A DNA stretch of 64,000 nucleotides, from the NCBI RefSeq assembly GCF_932274485.2, contig NC_065882.2, positions 30,770,890 to 30,834,889 on the forward strand, in the 5' to 3' direction. This DNA comes from Patella vulgata. Lineage: Eukaryota; Mollusca; Gastropoda; Patellidae. Of the stretch, positions 34,362-46,319 are shown in pieces (position 1 is the first letter of the stretch; each line of letters starts with the position of its first letter). The notes under the pieces are model-generated. The model did no database searches, was not told the DNA's origin, and saw only the letters and a program-made list of their open reading frames with translations. The translations under genes and the position numbers were made by a program.

Positions 34362-35183
34362 ATACAGATTATTATTATTATCACAGCATATTTATAGTGC
34401 GCCCTTTCATATAACATGTTCAGGGGCACTTTACAAAGTTACAATGTAATCATAAATAAACAATAAGATTATGGACATGTTAACGATTGTATACAGAGTC
34501 AGTTAAAAGCCTGATTAAATAAATGTGTTTTAAGTTGTTTTTTTTAAAAGAATATAGAGATGTGCAACATCTTAAACTAAATGGTAGATTATTCCATAAA
34601 ACCGGTGCTTGATAACTAAAAGAGCGCTGACAATAAGAGACTATTTGAACAGTTTTGGGCTTTAAAAGTAGTTTATCTGATGTACGTAATGTTCGGCCAG
34701 GTGTATAAAGTTCTAAAAGATCTGAGAGGTAAACGGGAGCTAAATTATTTAAACATTTAAAAGTAAGTAATAAAATCTTAAAATCAATTCGATATTTAAC
34801 AAGTAACAAGTCTAGCCGCAGTATTTATCTATGTAATTTATCTATAAACCAACTAAAAGTGAATTAAAGTTATCTAATCGAGAAGTGACCAGAGAATTAA
34901 CAAGTGACTTAGTGGCCTCTACAGTTACACATTTACGTATTTTACCTATATTTCTGATATGAAAGTAGCACAATTTACAAATAGTATTTACTTGAGCTCC
35001 CATAAAAAAACTATTAAAGATTGTGCCAATATTACGAGCAGAATAAGATGAAAATACATCACAATTGTCAATTACAACAGGGGGGTTATCATGTGCAAAT
35101 TTACTTAATTAAGATGCCTTGAGACAAATAACAAATATTCTGTTTTATCATTATTCCATTTTTAGAAAGTTCTTTGACATCCA
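34362..35183 (-). mobile_element. L2-type LINE, 5'-truncated, copy 2
   Basis: Inverted relative to copy 1 at 17742. On the - strand the C-terminal RT region (VKYRIDFKILLLTFK ... LAPVYLSDLL) differs from copy 1 at about three residues in ninety, and the tail again ends in ATT/AAT repeats (34365-34380). It is 5'-truncated at a Helitron-like element starting at 35184. Upstream of 34809 the frame is broken, so the copy is inactive. It sits a few bases after the primer-binding site of the LTR fragment. Confidence 0.9.
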
Positions 35184-35967
35184 TTTTTATACGCCCACAT
35201 TTGCATGTGGACGTATTATGCCGTCGCCCCTGTCCGTCCGTCCATCCACAATTGTTTGTGGACTCTCTACAGGTCACAATTCTTATCCGATTTCGACGAA
35301 ACTTGAAATATAGGTTTATCCCCAAAAGATCTCGGCTGCTTTCGATATTGGCATGTATCGGATCGAAACTTCATGGATTATGGCCCCTGTTTGTACGAAA
35401 AATCACATTTTAGCTTGTGGACCCTATAGAGGTCACAATTTTTATCCGATTTTGTTGAAACTTGAAATGTAAGTTTATAACCCGAAGATCTCGGTTCCTT
35501 TCGATATTCGCGCATATCGGACCGTAACTTACTGAATTATGGCCCCTGATTGTACGAAAAATCGAGTTTTTAGCTTATGGACCCTATAGAGGTCATAATT
35601 TTTATCCGATTTAAAAAAACGTATTATTATATCACTGTTACACCCTAAGGACGACTGAGTTCAAATTTTGTGAAAATCGGCCCAAAACTGACAGACAAAA
35701 TGGCTGCCCCTCGTTCTCAAATTGCGTAAAAATATGGTATATCAAGGCTGTGGACCCTATAGAGGTCACAATTTTTATCCGATTTTGTTGAAACTTGAAA
35801 TGTAAGTTTATAACTCAAAGATCTTGGTTCTTTTCGATATTTGCGCATATCGAATTGTAATTTCCTGAATTATGGCCCTTGATTGTAGGAAAAATCACTT
35901 TCGTTTTAGCTTGTTTTCTATCCATCTCTCGAAAATGTGGGCATATCCTGCCTGGCAGCCGCTGGTT
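35184..35967 (+). mobile_element. Helitron-like element, family H1, copy A
   Basis: The 5' end TTTTTATACGCCCACATTTG with a hairpin (CCACAT/ATGTGG), a GTCCGTCCGTCC microsatellite, then core repeats (TGGACCCTATAGAGGTCACA, TTATGGCCCCTGATTGTACG), and a 3' end containing the complement of the 5' segment, the hairpin CTGCCTGGCAG and terminal CCGCTGG. Family-wide features are given under the copy at 38895. Confidence 0.8.
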
Positions 35968-36239
35968 TTATACTTTCGATGACCTACACTACATGAAGAT
36001 CTGACAAGTTATAGCGATAGGTCACGTCAGGGGTCAAAAGACCGACTTATGACCCTATGATGTCAGACATTTGATTAACCAATGAGCATTGATGTTACTA
36101 GTGGATTACCCACAGTTCCGTGAAAAACACGCCTATCCACCATTCAGAACACGAGTTAAATAACAACTCTTCCAGATCCAAGTGTAGTAAAGACAAATAA
36201 AACGTCTTTTGAACTATGAAGACGAAACGAAATAGGATG

Positions 36240-36332
36240 TTTGTTTTAACCAGATTGATATAGCTGCCAAGGTTTGTAGTAATCTCGCTTATTGTCTCCT
36301 GGATACCGGTGCAACACTGACAATTGTTTCAT
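36240..36332 (+). pseudogene. Retroelement aspartic protease fragment
   Basis: A short frame includes CLLDTGATLTIVS, the catalytic DTG-type motif of LTR-retrotransposon proteases. It lies downstream of the LTR fragment at 33698 and may be part of that fossil, separated by an L2 LINE and a Helitron-like element. Confidence 0.55.
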
Positions 36333-36335
36333 TGA

Positions 36336-36660
36336 GATTATGGCCCTTGATACTTTGCCGTCGCCTCCGTTCGTCGTCCACAATTTCTTGTGAACACTCT
36401 ACAGACTACATTTATCATCTGATTGTTTTGAAATTGATATATGTTGTTTGCATTAGTGAGATGAAGAAGCCTATTTAATTTCAATAACTTCCATTAATTT
36501 CATCTGGAGTTATGGCCCTTGTTTCACTTTGTTGCACCTTGTGACTGCTCTAACGACAAAAGTTATCAACCAATCTGTATGAAATTTATATGCATCATTT
36601 AAATTAATAAAACAAAGGATCCTATTGAATTTCAGCAATTTCCGTTAATAGACAAAATCA
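36336..36660 (+). repeat. Helitron-like family H2, 5' internal portion
   Basis: Matches the segment after the 5' end of the copy at 63220 (CGTCCACAATTTCTTGTGAA, then TTATGGCCCTTGTTTCACTTTG) and the following core repeat. The terminal hairpin itself is absent or rearranged. It lies directly upstream of the SWIM/YqaJ gene and in the same orientation as a separate H2 3' end at 44890-44936. Confidence 0.65.
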
Positions 36661-36963
36661 GCTAACGTGTCACGTGACTTGAAATGGGTGTTTACATTTG
36701 TCTCAAAACGAGGCTACGTTACAATTTATAGTAATAAAGCGCGGAAAAAATGTTTCTAAGATTTTTGTAAGAGCCAGTGATTAACTTTGTATTGTATAAA
36801 ATAACTTTTTCGTATAATATATATACCAGTAACTAATAACTGATTTATATGTGCAGTTGTAATCGAATCTTCGATTGATAATAGACTATAATTAGCTATC
36901 ATTACCAGCACTCAGCAGCGAATAGGCTATCGCGGTACACTGAATTGACGGCATTATTATTGC

Positions 36964-38510
36964 ATGGCTTCTACTACACTGCATTGTGTATGTTGTTCTA
37001 ACCACGTTGATTGTTGCGCGTGTCTTACAAAGCTGATAAAACACTGGACCAAATCCCTTCCTAGTTTCCCCAAAATAAATCCAGTCACATCGGCCGAATG
37101 GTTAAAACAAGGAGGTAAAAAGAATGTTGGTGAAAAAAGTTACAAATTCTTTCGTGAATCCTTCGTCCATGAGATATACACAGCACAATATCGGTCTGAC
37201 CCTGTTGGGGATATATTTCACTATATTAAAGCTAGATGTTATCGATCACTGAAAAAAACCGAAGAACCACATTATATATATCTAGTACTCGAAGCAACAG
37301 GCGAAGTTGAAAAACACGCCTCTGTGCACAAAGCTCACTGTTCGTGTAAAGGGGGGAGTGGAGGACACTGTAACCACGTATTCGCTCTAATATTTCAGTT
37401 GAATGATTTTTCGTGTTTGGCAATAAAAGACATACCGATTGATGAGTGTTGCACCAGCCGGCCACAAACTTGGCACATTCCCCGGGCAAAAAATATATGC
37501 CCATTGCCTGTCATGGGAACGCATTTTGCACGTGCAGCAACTGATTATAATAATGAAAGAAAACGAGATCCTGTTAGATGCAAGCTCTTTGATGCTAGAG
37601 GCCCCTCGATTAAATCCGGCTTAGAAAAGGAACATGTTGATTCTCAAGTGGAGTATTTGAAAAATAAAGAAAAACCTCCCCCATTTTCGTATTTGTTGAG
37701 CGATCAACAGCCGGGCGTCCTCATTAATACCGTATTCGGGAACATGCCACTCGGTTCGTGTTTGTCATACCAAATGCAAGATTTTAGTCGTCCAAATGCC
37801 AAATTCATAAATAATATTATAAAAGAAGTACAATTTGAAAATAGGCCCAAGTTCATTAACTTTCCGGATATCCCAATAGTTAATCCTAGTGAAAACGCTT
37901 TCCATTTAGATGTGCCGGATTTGTCCGTAAGAAACTTTTGCCTTGATCACATTTTGATAGATATACATGATTCTCATAGTTTGGAGAAACGAACAGTTCT
38001 GCAAAATGATTGCACTGAGTGGTTATATGAACATAAATATAGATTAACGGCTTCTAATTTTAATAAAATATATTCACGGGTTAAAATACCTACAGATGCC
38101 ATGCTTAATTCAATATTTTTATCCAAAGATTTATCCAACATTAAATCTATTTCACATGGTAAATTAAACGAAAAAATAGCAAGAACAATTTATGCCAAAA
38201 AAATGCAAAATCAAACACCAGGATGTTTAGTTTTTGACGCAGGACTATCAGTGCACCCGTCTATGCCCTACCTGGGTGCAAGCCCTGATGCAAAAGTGTT
38301 TGACCCATCTGCTTATGAAGCGTATATGGCCTATTGGAGATAAAATGTCCATTTTCAAAGAAAAACGAAACGCTCGAGCAAGCTGCAACAGACACCGCAT
38401 TTTATCTTGAGAAAAATGGAGATAGTTACAAACTATAAAGGAAACATCCAAATGGATACTTCTGTCAAGTTCGGGGACAATTAGCGCTCACGGGATTAAA
38501 ATGGTGTGAT
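36964..38510 (+). pseudogene. SWIM zinc finger plus YqaJ-type nuclease, intronless
   Basis: A 459-residue frame (36964-38343). A SWIM zinc finger lies at residues 126-138 (C126, C128, C136, H138). From about 350 the lambda-exonuclease/YqaJ fold begins: RLTAS (360-364), a G-x2-NE motif (399-403), and GASPD (438-442), whose aspartate is a metal ligand. The conserved LLEIKCP and later QLALTG ... WCDF motifs follow in another frame to about 38510, with a frameshift near 38320 and a stop near 38437. SWIM fingers bind DNA or protein; YqaJ enzymes digest duplex DNA ends. Such fusions are multi-copy in some invertebrates, and their function is not settled. A Tx1-type LINE replaces the 3' end. Flanking H2 pieces suggest mobile cargo; that is inference. 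Confidence 0.8.
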
Positions 38511-38894
38511 TTCTGCGTATACCTTTCCGAATCTACATGTAGGTCAAGATGGTAATATTATAGGGGTTGAACTGCTTTTAGAAAAGATAATTACTTTGAA
38601 TTTAATTACAATATATGGTCCAAATAGAGATACTCCTGATTTCTATTGTAATCTGAAAAAAATAATAAGAGAATTTCACTCAGAATTTAATATAATATGT
38701 GGCGATTTTAACCTTGTCCTTAATTATGACCTTGATTGTTTTAATTACGTTAAATATAACAACATAAAGGCTAGAAAAGAAGTATTAGATTTAATGAATG
38801 ATGAAAATCTTTCAGATGTTTGGCGGATATATTCTCCGTATAAGAAAAGTTACACATGGCGCAGGAAAAACCCAACAAAAAAGACCAGATTAGA

Positions 38895-40987
38895 TTTTTA
38901 TACGCCCACATTTTCATGTGGACTTATTATGCCGTCTCCCCTGTCCGTCCGTCCGTCCACAATTGTTTGTGGACTCTCTACAGGTCACAATTCTTATCCG
39001 ATTTCGACTAAACTTGAAATATAGGTTTATCCCCAAAAGATCTCGGCTGCTTTCGATATTGGCATGTATCGGATCGAAACTTCATGAATTATGGCCCCTG
39101 TTTGTACGAAAAATCACGTTTTTAGCTTGTGGACCCTATAGAGGTCACAATTTTTATCCGATTTTGTTGAAACTTGAAATGTAAGTTTATAACCCAATGA
39201 TCTCAGTTCCTTTCGATATTTGCACATATCGGACAGTGACTTTCTGAATTATGGCCCCTGATTGTACGAAAAATCATGTTTTTAGCTTGTGGACCCTATA
39301 GAAGTCATAATTTTTATCCGATTTAAAAAAACGTTCTATTATATCACCGTTACACCCTAAGGATGACTGAGTTCGAATTTAAAAAAACGTATTATTATAT
39401 TACCGTTCCACCCTAAGGACAGTTGTGTTTGAATTTTGAGAAAATCGCCCCAAAATTGACAGACAAAATGGCCGCCATTCGTTCCCAAATAGCGTAAGAA
39501 TATGGTATATCAAGGTTGTGGACCCTATAGGGGTCACAATTTTTATCCGATTTTGTTGAAACTTGAAATGTAAGTTTATAACCCAAAGATCTCGGTTCCT
39601 TTCGATATTCGTGCATATCGGACCGTAACTTCCTGAATTATGTCCCCTGATTGTACGAAAAATCAAGTTTTTAGTTTGTGGACCCTATAGAAGTCATAAT
39701 TTTTACCCGATTTAAAAAAACGTATTATTATATCACCGTTACACCCTAGGGACGACTGAATTCGAATTTCGTGAAAATCGGCCCAAAATTGACAGACAAA
39801 ATGGCCGCCGTTCGTTCTCAAATAGCGTAAGAATATGATACATGTATATCAAGGTTGTGGACCCTATAGGGGTCACAATTTTTATCCAATTTTGTTGAAA
39901 CTTGAAATGTAAGTTTATAACCCAAAGATCTCGGTTCCTTTCGATATTCGTGCATATCGGACCTTAACTTCCTGAATTATGACCCCTGATTGTACGAAAA
40001 ATCAAGTTTTTAGTTTGTGGACCCTATAGAAGTCATAATTTTTACCCGATTTAAAAAAACGTATTATTATATCACCGTTACACCCTAGGGACGACTGAAT
40101 TCGAATTTCGTGAAAATCGGCCCAAAATTGACAGACAAAATGGCCGCCGTTTGTTCTCAAATAGCGTAAGAATATGGTATATCAAGGATGTGGACCCTAT
40201 AGGGGTCACAATTTTTCTCCGAAATTATGACCCCTGATTGTACGAAAAATCAAGTTTTTAGTTTGTGGACCCTATAGAAGTCATAATTTTTACCCGATTT
40301 AAAAAAACGTATTATTATATCACCGTTACACCCTAGGGACGACTGAATTCGAATATAGTGAAAAATCGGCCCAAAATTGACAGACAAAATGGCCTCTGTT
40401 CGTTCTCAAATAGCGTAAGAAAATGGTATATCAAGGTTGTGGACCCTATAGAGGTCACTATTTTAATCTGATTTTGTTGAAACTTGAAATGTAAGTCTAT
40501 AACCCAAAAATCTCGGTTCCTTTCGATATTCGCGCATATCGGACCGTAATTTCCTGAATTATGGCCCCTGATTGTACGAAAAATCGCGTTTTTAACTTGT
40601 GGACCCTAAAGAGGTCATAATTTTTATCCGATTTAAAAAAACGTATTATTATATCACCGTTACACCCTAAGGACGACTGAGTTTGAATTTCATGAAAATC
40701 GGCCCAAAATTGACAGACAAAATGGCCGTCGTTCATTCTCAAATAGCGTAAAAATATGGTATATCAAGGTTGTGGACCCTATATAGGTCACAATTTTTAT
40801 CCGATTTTGTTGAAACTTAAAATATAAGTTTATAACCCAAAGATCTCGGTTTCTTTCGATATATGCGCATATCGAATTGTAATTTCCTGAATTATGGCCC
40901 TTGATTGTAGGAAAAATCACTTTCTTGTTAGCTTGTTCTCTATCCATCTCTCGAAAATGTGGGCGTATCCTGCCTGGCAGCCGCTGG
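38895..40987 (+). mobile_element. Helitron-like element, family H1, copy B, inserted in the LINE
   Basis: Begins TTTTTATACGCCCACATTTT and ends ... CTGCCTGGCAGCCGCTGG. The 14 bases TACGCCCACATTTT near the 5' end recur as their exact complement near the 3' end (subterminal inverted repeat), followed by a hairpin CTGCC-T-GGCAG. Core repeats of about 325 bases, themselves made of two related halves, are present in several copies, one partly deleted near 40200. The LINE reading frame (endonuclease motif RLDF / FLIS) resumes across the element within a run of T, with no duplication longer than that run. Insertion into T-runs without duplication plus a 3' hairpin is what HINE/helentron elements show. 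Confidence 0.85.
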
Positions 40988-41811
40988 TTTTTTAATTTCA
41001 GAAGCGTTGATAAATTTGATAGATAAACCACAAATTTTACCAGGTTACAGAACAGATCATTCTGCAGTTTTCATGAATATAAGAACTAGTTCATTCGAGA
41101 GGGGCGGGGTATTTTGGAGATTTAATAATACACTTCTTGAAGATGTTGAATATGTTAGAATAGTCAAAATAACAATTCTAGACACTAGAAAAGAATATGC
41201 CTTATTACCTTATGCGAGAGATAAAATAGGTCTCATTAGAGATAGTGAACTTTCATTTGTGATTAACAATCAACTATTTTTCGAGATGTTGCTACTCAAT
41301 ATTAGGTCAAAAACTATCTCCTACAGTGTATTTAAGAATCGCAAAGAAAAGGAACAAAAGCAGTTTTTGGAAAAACAGTTACTCTTTCTGCATGATTTTC
41401 TTCAGGATAAATATGACACGTTTTTAAATGAAATTTACCATAATTATTTAAATCAACAAGAACGATTAAGAGAGAAATACGTGATAGGATTGATTTTAAG
41501 ATCAAATGCTACATATATTGAACATGGTGAAAAACCGTCCAAATATTTTCTTAATCTGGAAAAAAGAAATTATGTCAATAGGAATGTTACAAAAATTATT
41601 GATAAGAATCAAAGACTGATAACAAATCAAAAAGATATTTTAGGAGCTATTAAAGATTTCTATAAAAATTTATACGAATCACGGGACAGTAATTTAGAAG
41701 ATGTTAATCTTGATGAAGTTTTAGCAGACCACAATATTACCATTCTTAGTAACAATGAAAGTGATAGTCTAGAGGGGGAGATAACAACTAGTGAGGCCCT
41801 GTCTGTATTAA

Positions 41812-42273
41812 GGAGGCAGACCACCATTAATTTCCCCATTGACTTCAATGTTAATTCTGGCCTCTTTGCCTACCTCCAACTTTTCCCCAAATTTTCGTTG
41901 GGCTGAATGCTTTTCACTACAGACAGAGGAACAAATGGTCATGTCTTTGCACTAAAATTTGTATGAGGTTGACCACCAAAATTTTGAGATACACAAACTT
42001 GAAGAAGCATACTAAAAACATGTAACTAGTTGCCGTACATATCGCCGTAGCTAACCTGATAACCCTCTTATCCTTCCGCCTCAAAATCATGAATATTTAC
42101 CAAAACCTGGCAGAAAATGTTAATTCAAACCCTCTTCGTCCATTCTAGACAAAAAAATCAACAAAAATGGGCATGCAAAAGTGGAGAAAAGAGAGAGAGA
42201 AAGAATTGCTATAAATAGACTAACTACAATTTGTGGGTACCGAGATGATGAAATTTAATGGTGGTCTGCCTCC
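41812..42273. mobile_element. 462-base miniature inverted-repeat element in the LINE
   Basis: Inverted ends GGAGGCAGACCACCATTAA (left) and complement (right), flanked by a perfect 5-base duplication ATTAA (41807-41811 and 42274-42278). Removing it restores continuity of the LINE frame (EALSVL then KHMKSDKSSGSDG). No coding capacity; superfamily unknown. Confidence 0.88.
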
Positions 42274-44889
42274 ATTAAAACATATGAAATCCGATAAGAG
42301 CAGTGGAAGTGATGGCTACTCAGAAACACAACGGCTTGGTATTGTTTCTATAATTCCAAAAGGGAATAAACCAAGGGAATTCATCAAAAACTGGAGACCA
42401 ATTACATTGCTAAATACCTCCTACAAAATTCTATCAGCCTGTATTGCAAAATGTATTAAATCTGTATTAAGGGTTTTTTAACTGGGCGGTTTATAGGGGA
42501 GAGTACACGACTTTTATTCGATATCTTGCAGTATACAGAAATTGAAAAAAATTCCTTGACTAATTGTTCTTATAGATTTCGAGAAGGCTTTTGATTCTGT
42601 TTCATGGAGATTTATTGATAAAACTTTAAAATTCTTTAATTTTTGACAACAAATCAGGAAATGGGTGAACATTTTTAATAATGATTTTATGCTCTGTGTT
42701 AAACAATTTGGTAAATAGAGTGAGTTCTTCGCCATTGGACGCGGTTGTAGACAGGGAGATCTGTTATCGCCCTATATATTTTTGCTATGTGTTGAAATTT
42801 TGGGTAGTTTAATAAGAAACGAGGAAGACATTAAAGGAATCAATTTAGGGAGTAAAAACCCAAAAATCCTACAATATGCAGATGACACTGCTCTGACACT
42901 TGATGGTAGCGAAAAATCTCTTAGACAGGCCTTGAATCTTCTTGATGAATTTGCAAAATATTCAGGTTTAAAACCAAACATAGAAAAAACTTGTTCTGTT
43001 TGGATAGGATCATTGAGAGGAAGTCAAGAAAGATTTCTAAATGTTAAAAAAAATTTAACCTGGGAAATATCTGAATTTACGGCCCTAGGAACACAATACA
43101 GTACTGATATCGATAAGAAAATAGACCTGAATTATAATGTTAAGTGCCAAGAAGTGTGTCACTTGGTGTCAAATTGGTCTAAACGAAATTTGACTGTACT
43201 CGGTCGAATAACTGTCGTAAAGTCAATATTAGTACCAAAATTGAATCATCTACTAACAGGTCTACCTTCACCGGATATATCTTATTTAAAGAATTTAGAG
43301 AAATCTTTATATAAATTTGTTTGGGAGAATAAAGCTGAAAGAGTGTCTAGAAAAACTATGGTTCAAAATTTTGAAAATGGTTGATGTAAAATGATTGATA
43401 TAATAGCATACTCAAAGTCGTTCAAAATCACATGGTTTAGAAGATTTTGAAAACATCAAAACACTGCCTGGGCAAAATTGTTAGTTGCTTCTTTACTAGA
43501 TAAACAGTTTTTGGTTGGCTCTTTTGGGGATGATTATTTTTATAAACTATCAAAGCGTACAAAATTGTCTTTCTGGCAAGAGGTTTTTGATTATATAAGT
43601 ATTGCGCTAATTAAGTTAAAACCAAAAGATAACAATATATATAATATTCTACGTAAGCCAATGTGGTACAATTCAAATATAAAAATAAACAATAAAACAG
43701 TATATTTTGATGTTTGGCATCAGAAAGGAATAAAATATGTTTATGATCTTTTCGATAAAGGCGTTTTTATGACATACGACACGTTTAAATCTATTTTTGA
43801 TTTCTCTCCACACTTTACAGACCTGTATGGATTAAAAAAATCACTTTTGGCTAAATGGAGCATTTTAAACAACATAAATCCTAAAACAGTAGATGTCAGA
43901 TTAATACTTCCCATTTACCCTCCACATTTTGAATTTATCTTTATGTTTGATACTGGGGCAAAACATTTCTATACACATTTCTTAGATAAAAAAACTCAAA
44001 AAACTAAATCCGAAATCTCGTGGGAATCAGATCTGGACATGAACTTAACTCTAGAAGAATGGGCTCGTATTTACAAGCAAACCTTTGAATTTACAGCCGA
44101 TACTAGGCTGAAATGGTTTCAATTTCGACTCAATAGTAGAATATTTGGTACAAATAAATTTTTAGCTAAAATTGGAATTATTAAATCAGACCTATGTACC
44201 TTTTGCAAAAAAGAAACAGAATCATTAATACATCTTTATTACAGCTGCGAATATGTACAAAGATATTGGAAAGAATTAGGAACCTGGATTAAACTAAAGT
44301 CAAACAAAGATTTTGATATCACCTTGATGATATGTTTATTTGGCATTGATAATGATGATAATAAAATTCCAAATTTGATATATAGTTTAGCTAAGTTACA
44401 TATATATAAACAAAGGCTTAGAGAAAATAAACCAATTCTGAATTATTATACTATTTTGAAAAAGAACAAATTATATTGGGTGACAAAGTTCAAGATAGAT
44501 GGAAAAATTTTGAAGGTCTTTTCAGCTGAGCTTTTCCCTGTTAAATGTCCTCATTTAGTAAGGGTTGTGATACCGGTATCCATGTAGTTTGCTGGGGGGT
44601 TTACTGTGTAGTATAATTTGTAATATATAATGTAAGTTCAAAACTACTACTATATCATATTGTAGAGAGTTTGCTAAACAATAAATATTTAAAATCTGAA
44701 AAAAAAAAAAATATATTAACTCATCATTAAAAAAGATTTTGTAATTTAATTCTGTTACTAGTGTAGGACAATACATATCTTTAATATAAAATAAAGAATA
44801 AAGCGTTAGGCATAAAAAAAAAAAAGTACAAAAATTGATGGAACTAAATCAACTTACAGGAATGCTGAGCATGCAAAAGAATGTAAACG

Positions 44890-44936
44890 GAAAAAGACTG
44901 CTGTGGGCGTATGTTTTGTTGCCTGGCAACCTATCT
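44890..44936 (+). repeat. Helitron-like family H2, 3' end fragment
   Basis: CTGCTGTGGGCGTATGTTTT followed by GTTGCCTGGCAAC and CTATCT is the H2 3' terminus. It lies just after the Tx1-type LINE. Together with the H2 5' piece at 36336 it brackets the SWIM/YqaJ gene. Confidence 0.7.
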
Positions 44937-45260
44937 TTTTTCCAAAATTTCTGGCTGAACGCCCAGATAACCTTATACAATAGAGTAAAAATTGCTGCGC
45001 TGGCAGATTAAAGGGGTTCCCTTAATGCGTATATAATAATACATACAAATATACACATCCTCACACTTTCATCCAAATTTTTACAAAAATACATTTTTTT
45101 TTAATAATGAAACTTTAATAAATTATCTCTTGAATCACTCATTAATCTATGGAATAAGTTTCATTTCAGAAAAAAAGAGAAGTTGTATGTTTATTTTGCA
45201 GTCAAAATATTAAGGCTACCAACTTTTGTCACCATAATATAATGTGGGCCTTAATGCACA
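44937..45260. other. Unassigned AT-rich sequence
   Basis: No gene, exon-like segment or terminal repeat recognised between the H2 3' end and the pogo-like element. Confidence 0.4.
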
Positions 45261-46319
45261 TACAGTAGAATCTGCATTAAGCAGCCACCCAAGGGAATTT
45301 TCACAACTGACCGCTTAACGGGAGTGGCCTCTTAATAAAATCTCGTTGCTTTTTGTGCTGACATAAATTAAATATTACGCTTAGATGTATTGGAAGCGGT
45401 AAATTTGACCGTCGCTGAATCTTGCGCCGAACGAAAATTCTTTACTCAAATCTCGGACATAACTTAACAGGAGTGGCCTCTTAATAAAATCGTGGTGCTT
45501 TTTGTGCTGACATAAATTTAATATTACGCTTGAATGCATTGGAAGCGGTAAATTTGACCGTCGCTGAATCTTGCGCCGAACGAAAATTCTTTACTCAAAT
45601 CTCGGACATAACTTCTGTAAACTTGTCATTTTGTACCAACCTTCGATACTACTGTCTACCATTGTGATGCATTCGATAATATTTATCCATTTTTGTGAAG
45701 AAAATTGATGAATTAATTTTATCAAAAAAGCACATGAACAAAAAAACATCGCTAATTTTATCACCTATTTACAGGGGGTGTAACTCTGTATGTAATATTA
45801 TAGGAGGCGCTAAAACGTCTGTTTAACAATAAAGTGGCAATGGAAAAGAGATATTAGATGATGGTGACAAAACTTGGTACTTTTATTTTATTCAATCATT
45901 ATCAAATAATGTGTCGTTACGCGTGAAAACAATGATCAGGTTAGTTGTTTAATAAAACAAAAGATTAATTAACAGATAATCCCGGGTTGTTTGTTATTTT
46001 TATACGCCCACATTTTCATGTGGACGTATTATGCCGTCGCCCCTGTCCGTCCGTCCGTCCACAATTTGTTTGTGAACACTCTGGAGGTCACAATTCTTAT
46101 CCGATTTTGACGAAACTTGAAATATAGGTTTATCTCCAAAAGATCTTGGCTGCTTTCGATATTGGCATGTATCGGATCGAATCTTCATGGATTATGGCCC
46201 CTGTTTGTACGAAAAATCACGTTTTTATACACCCACATTTTCATGTGGACGTATTATGCCGTCTGTCCGTCCGTCCGTCCGTCCGTCCCGTAGATATACT
46301 TGTGGGGACTTTAAACAGT

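Larger units (their letters stand above)
38515..44824 (+). mobile_element. L1/Tx1-group LINE, 5'-truncated, twice interrupted
   Basis: The ORF2 starts inside the AP endonuclease (GPNRDTPDF, GDFNLVLN, KSYTWRR), continues after an insertion with FLISEAL ... YRTDHSAV, a linker with EHGEKPSKYFLNLEKR (typical of the L1/Tx1 group), RT blocks WRPITLLN, RQGDLLSPYIF and YADDTALTLD (near 42877), and a C-terminal CTFCKKETESLIHLYYSC zinc segment, ending at 44587. The 3' UTR ends in a poly(A) run at 44812-44824. Frameshifts or stops occur near 42480, 42720 and 43385. Two insertions (38895-40987 and 41812-42273) are sharply defined. The 5' end interrupts the YqaJ gene. Confidence 0.88.

Noticed and set aside
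35101-41031. Several 60-110 residue frames on both strands
   Set aside because: They repeat in each H1 element core and follow the repeat, not any gene; no start, domain or splice context supports them.
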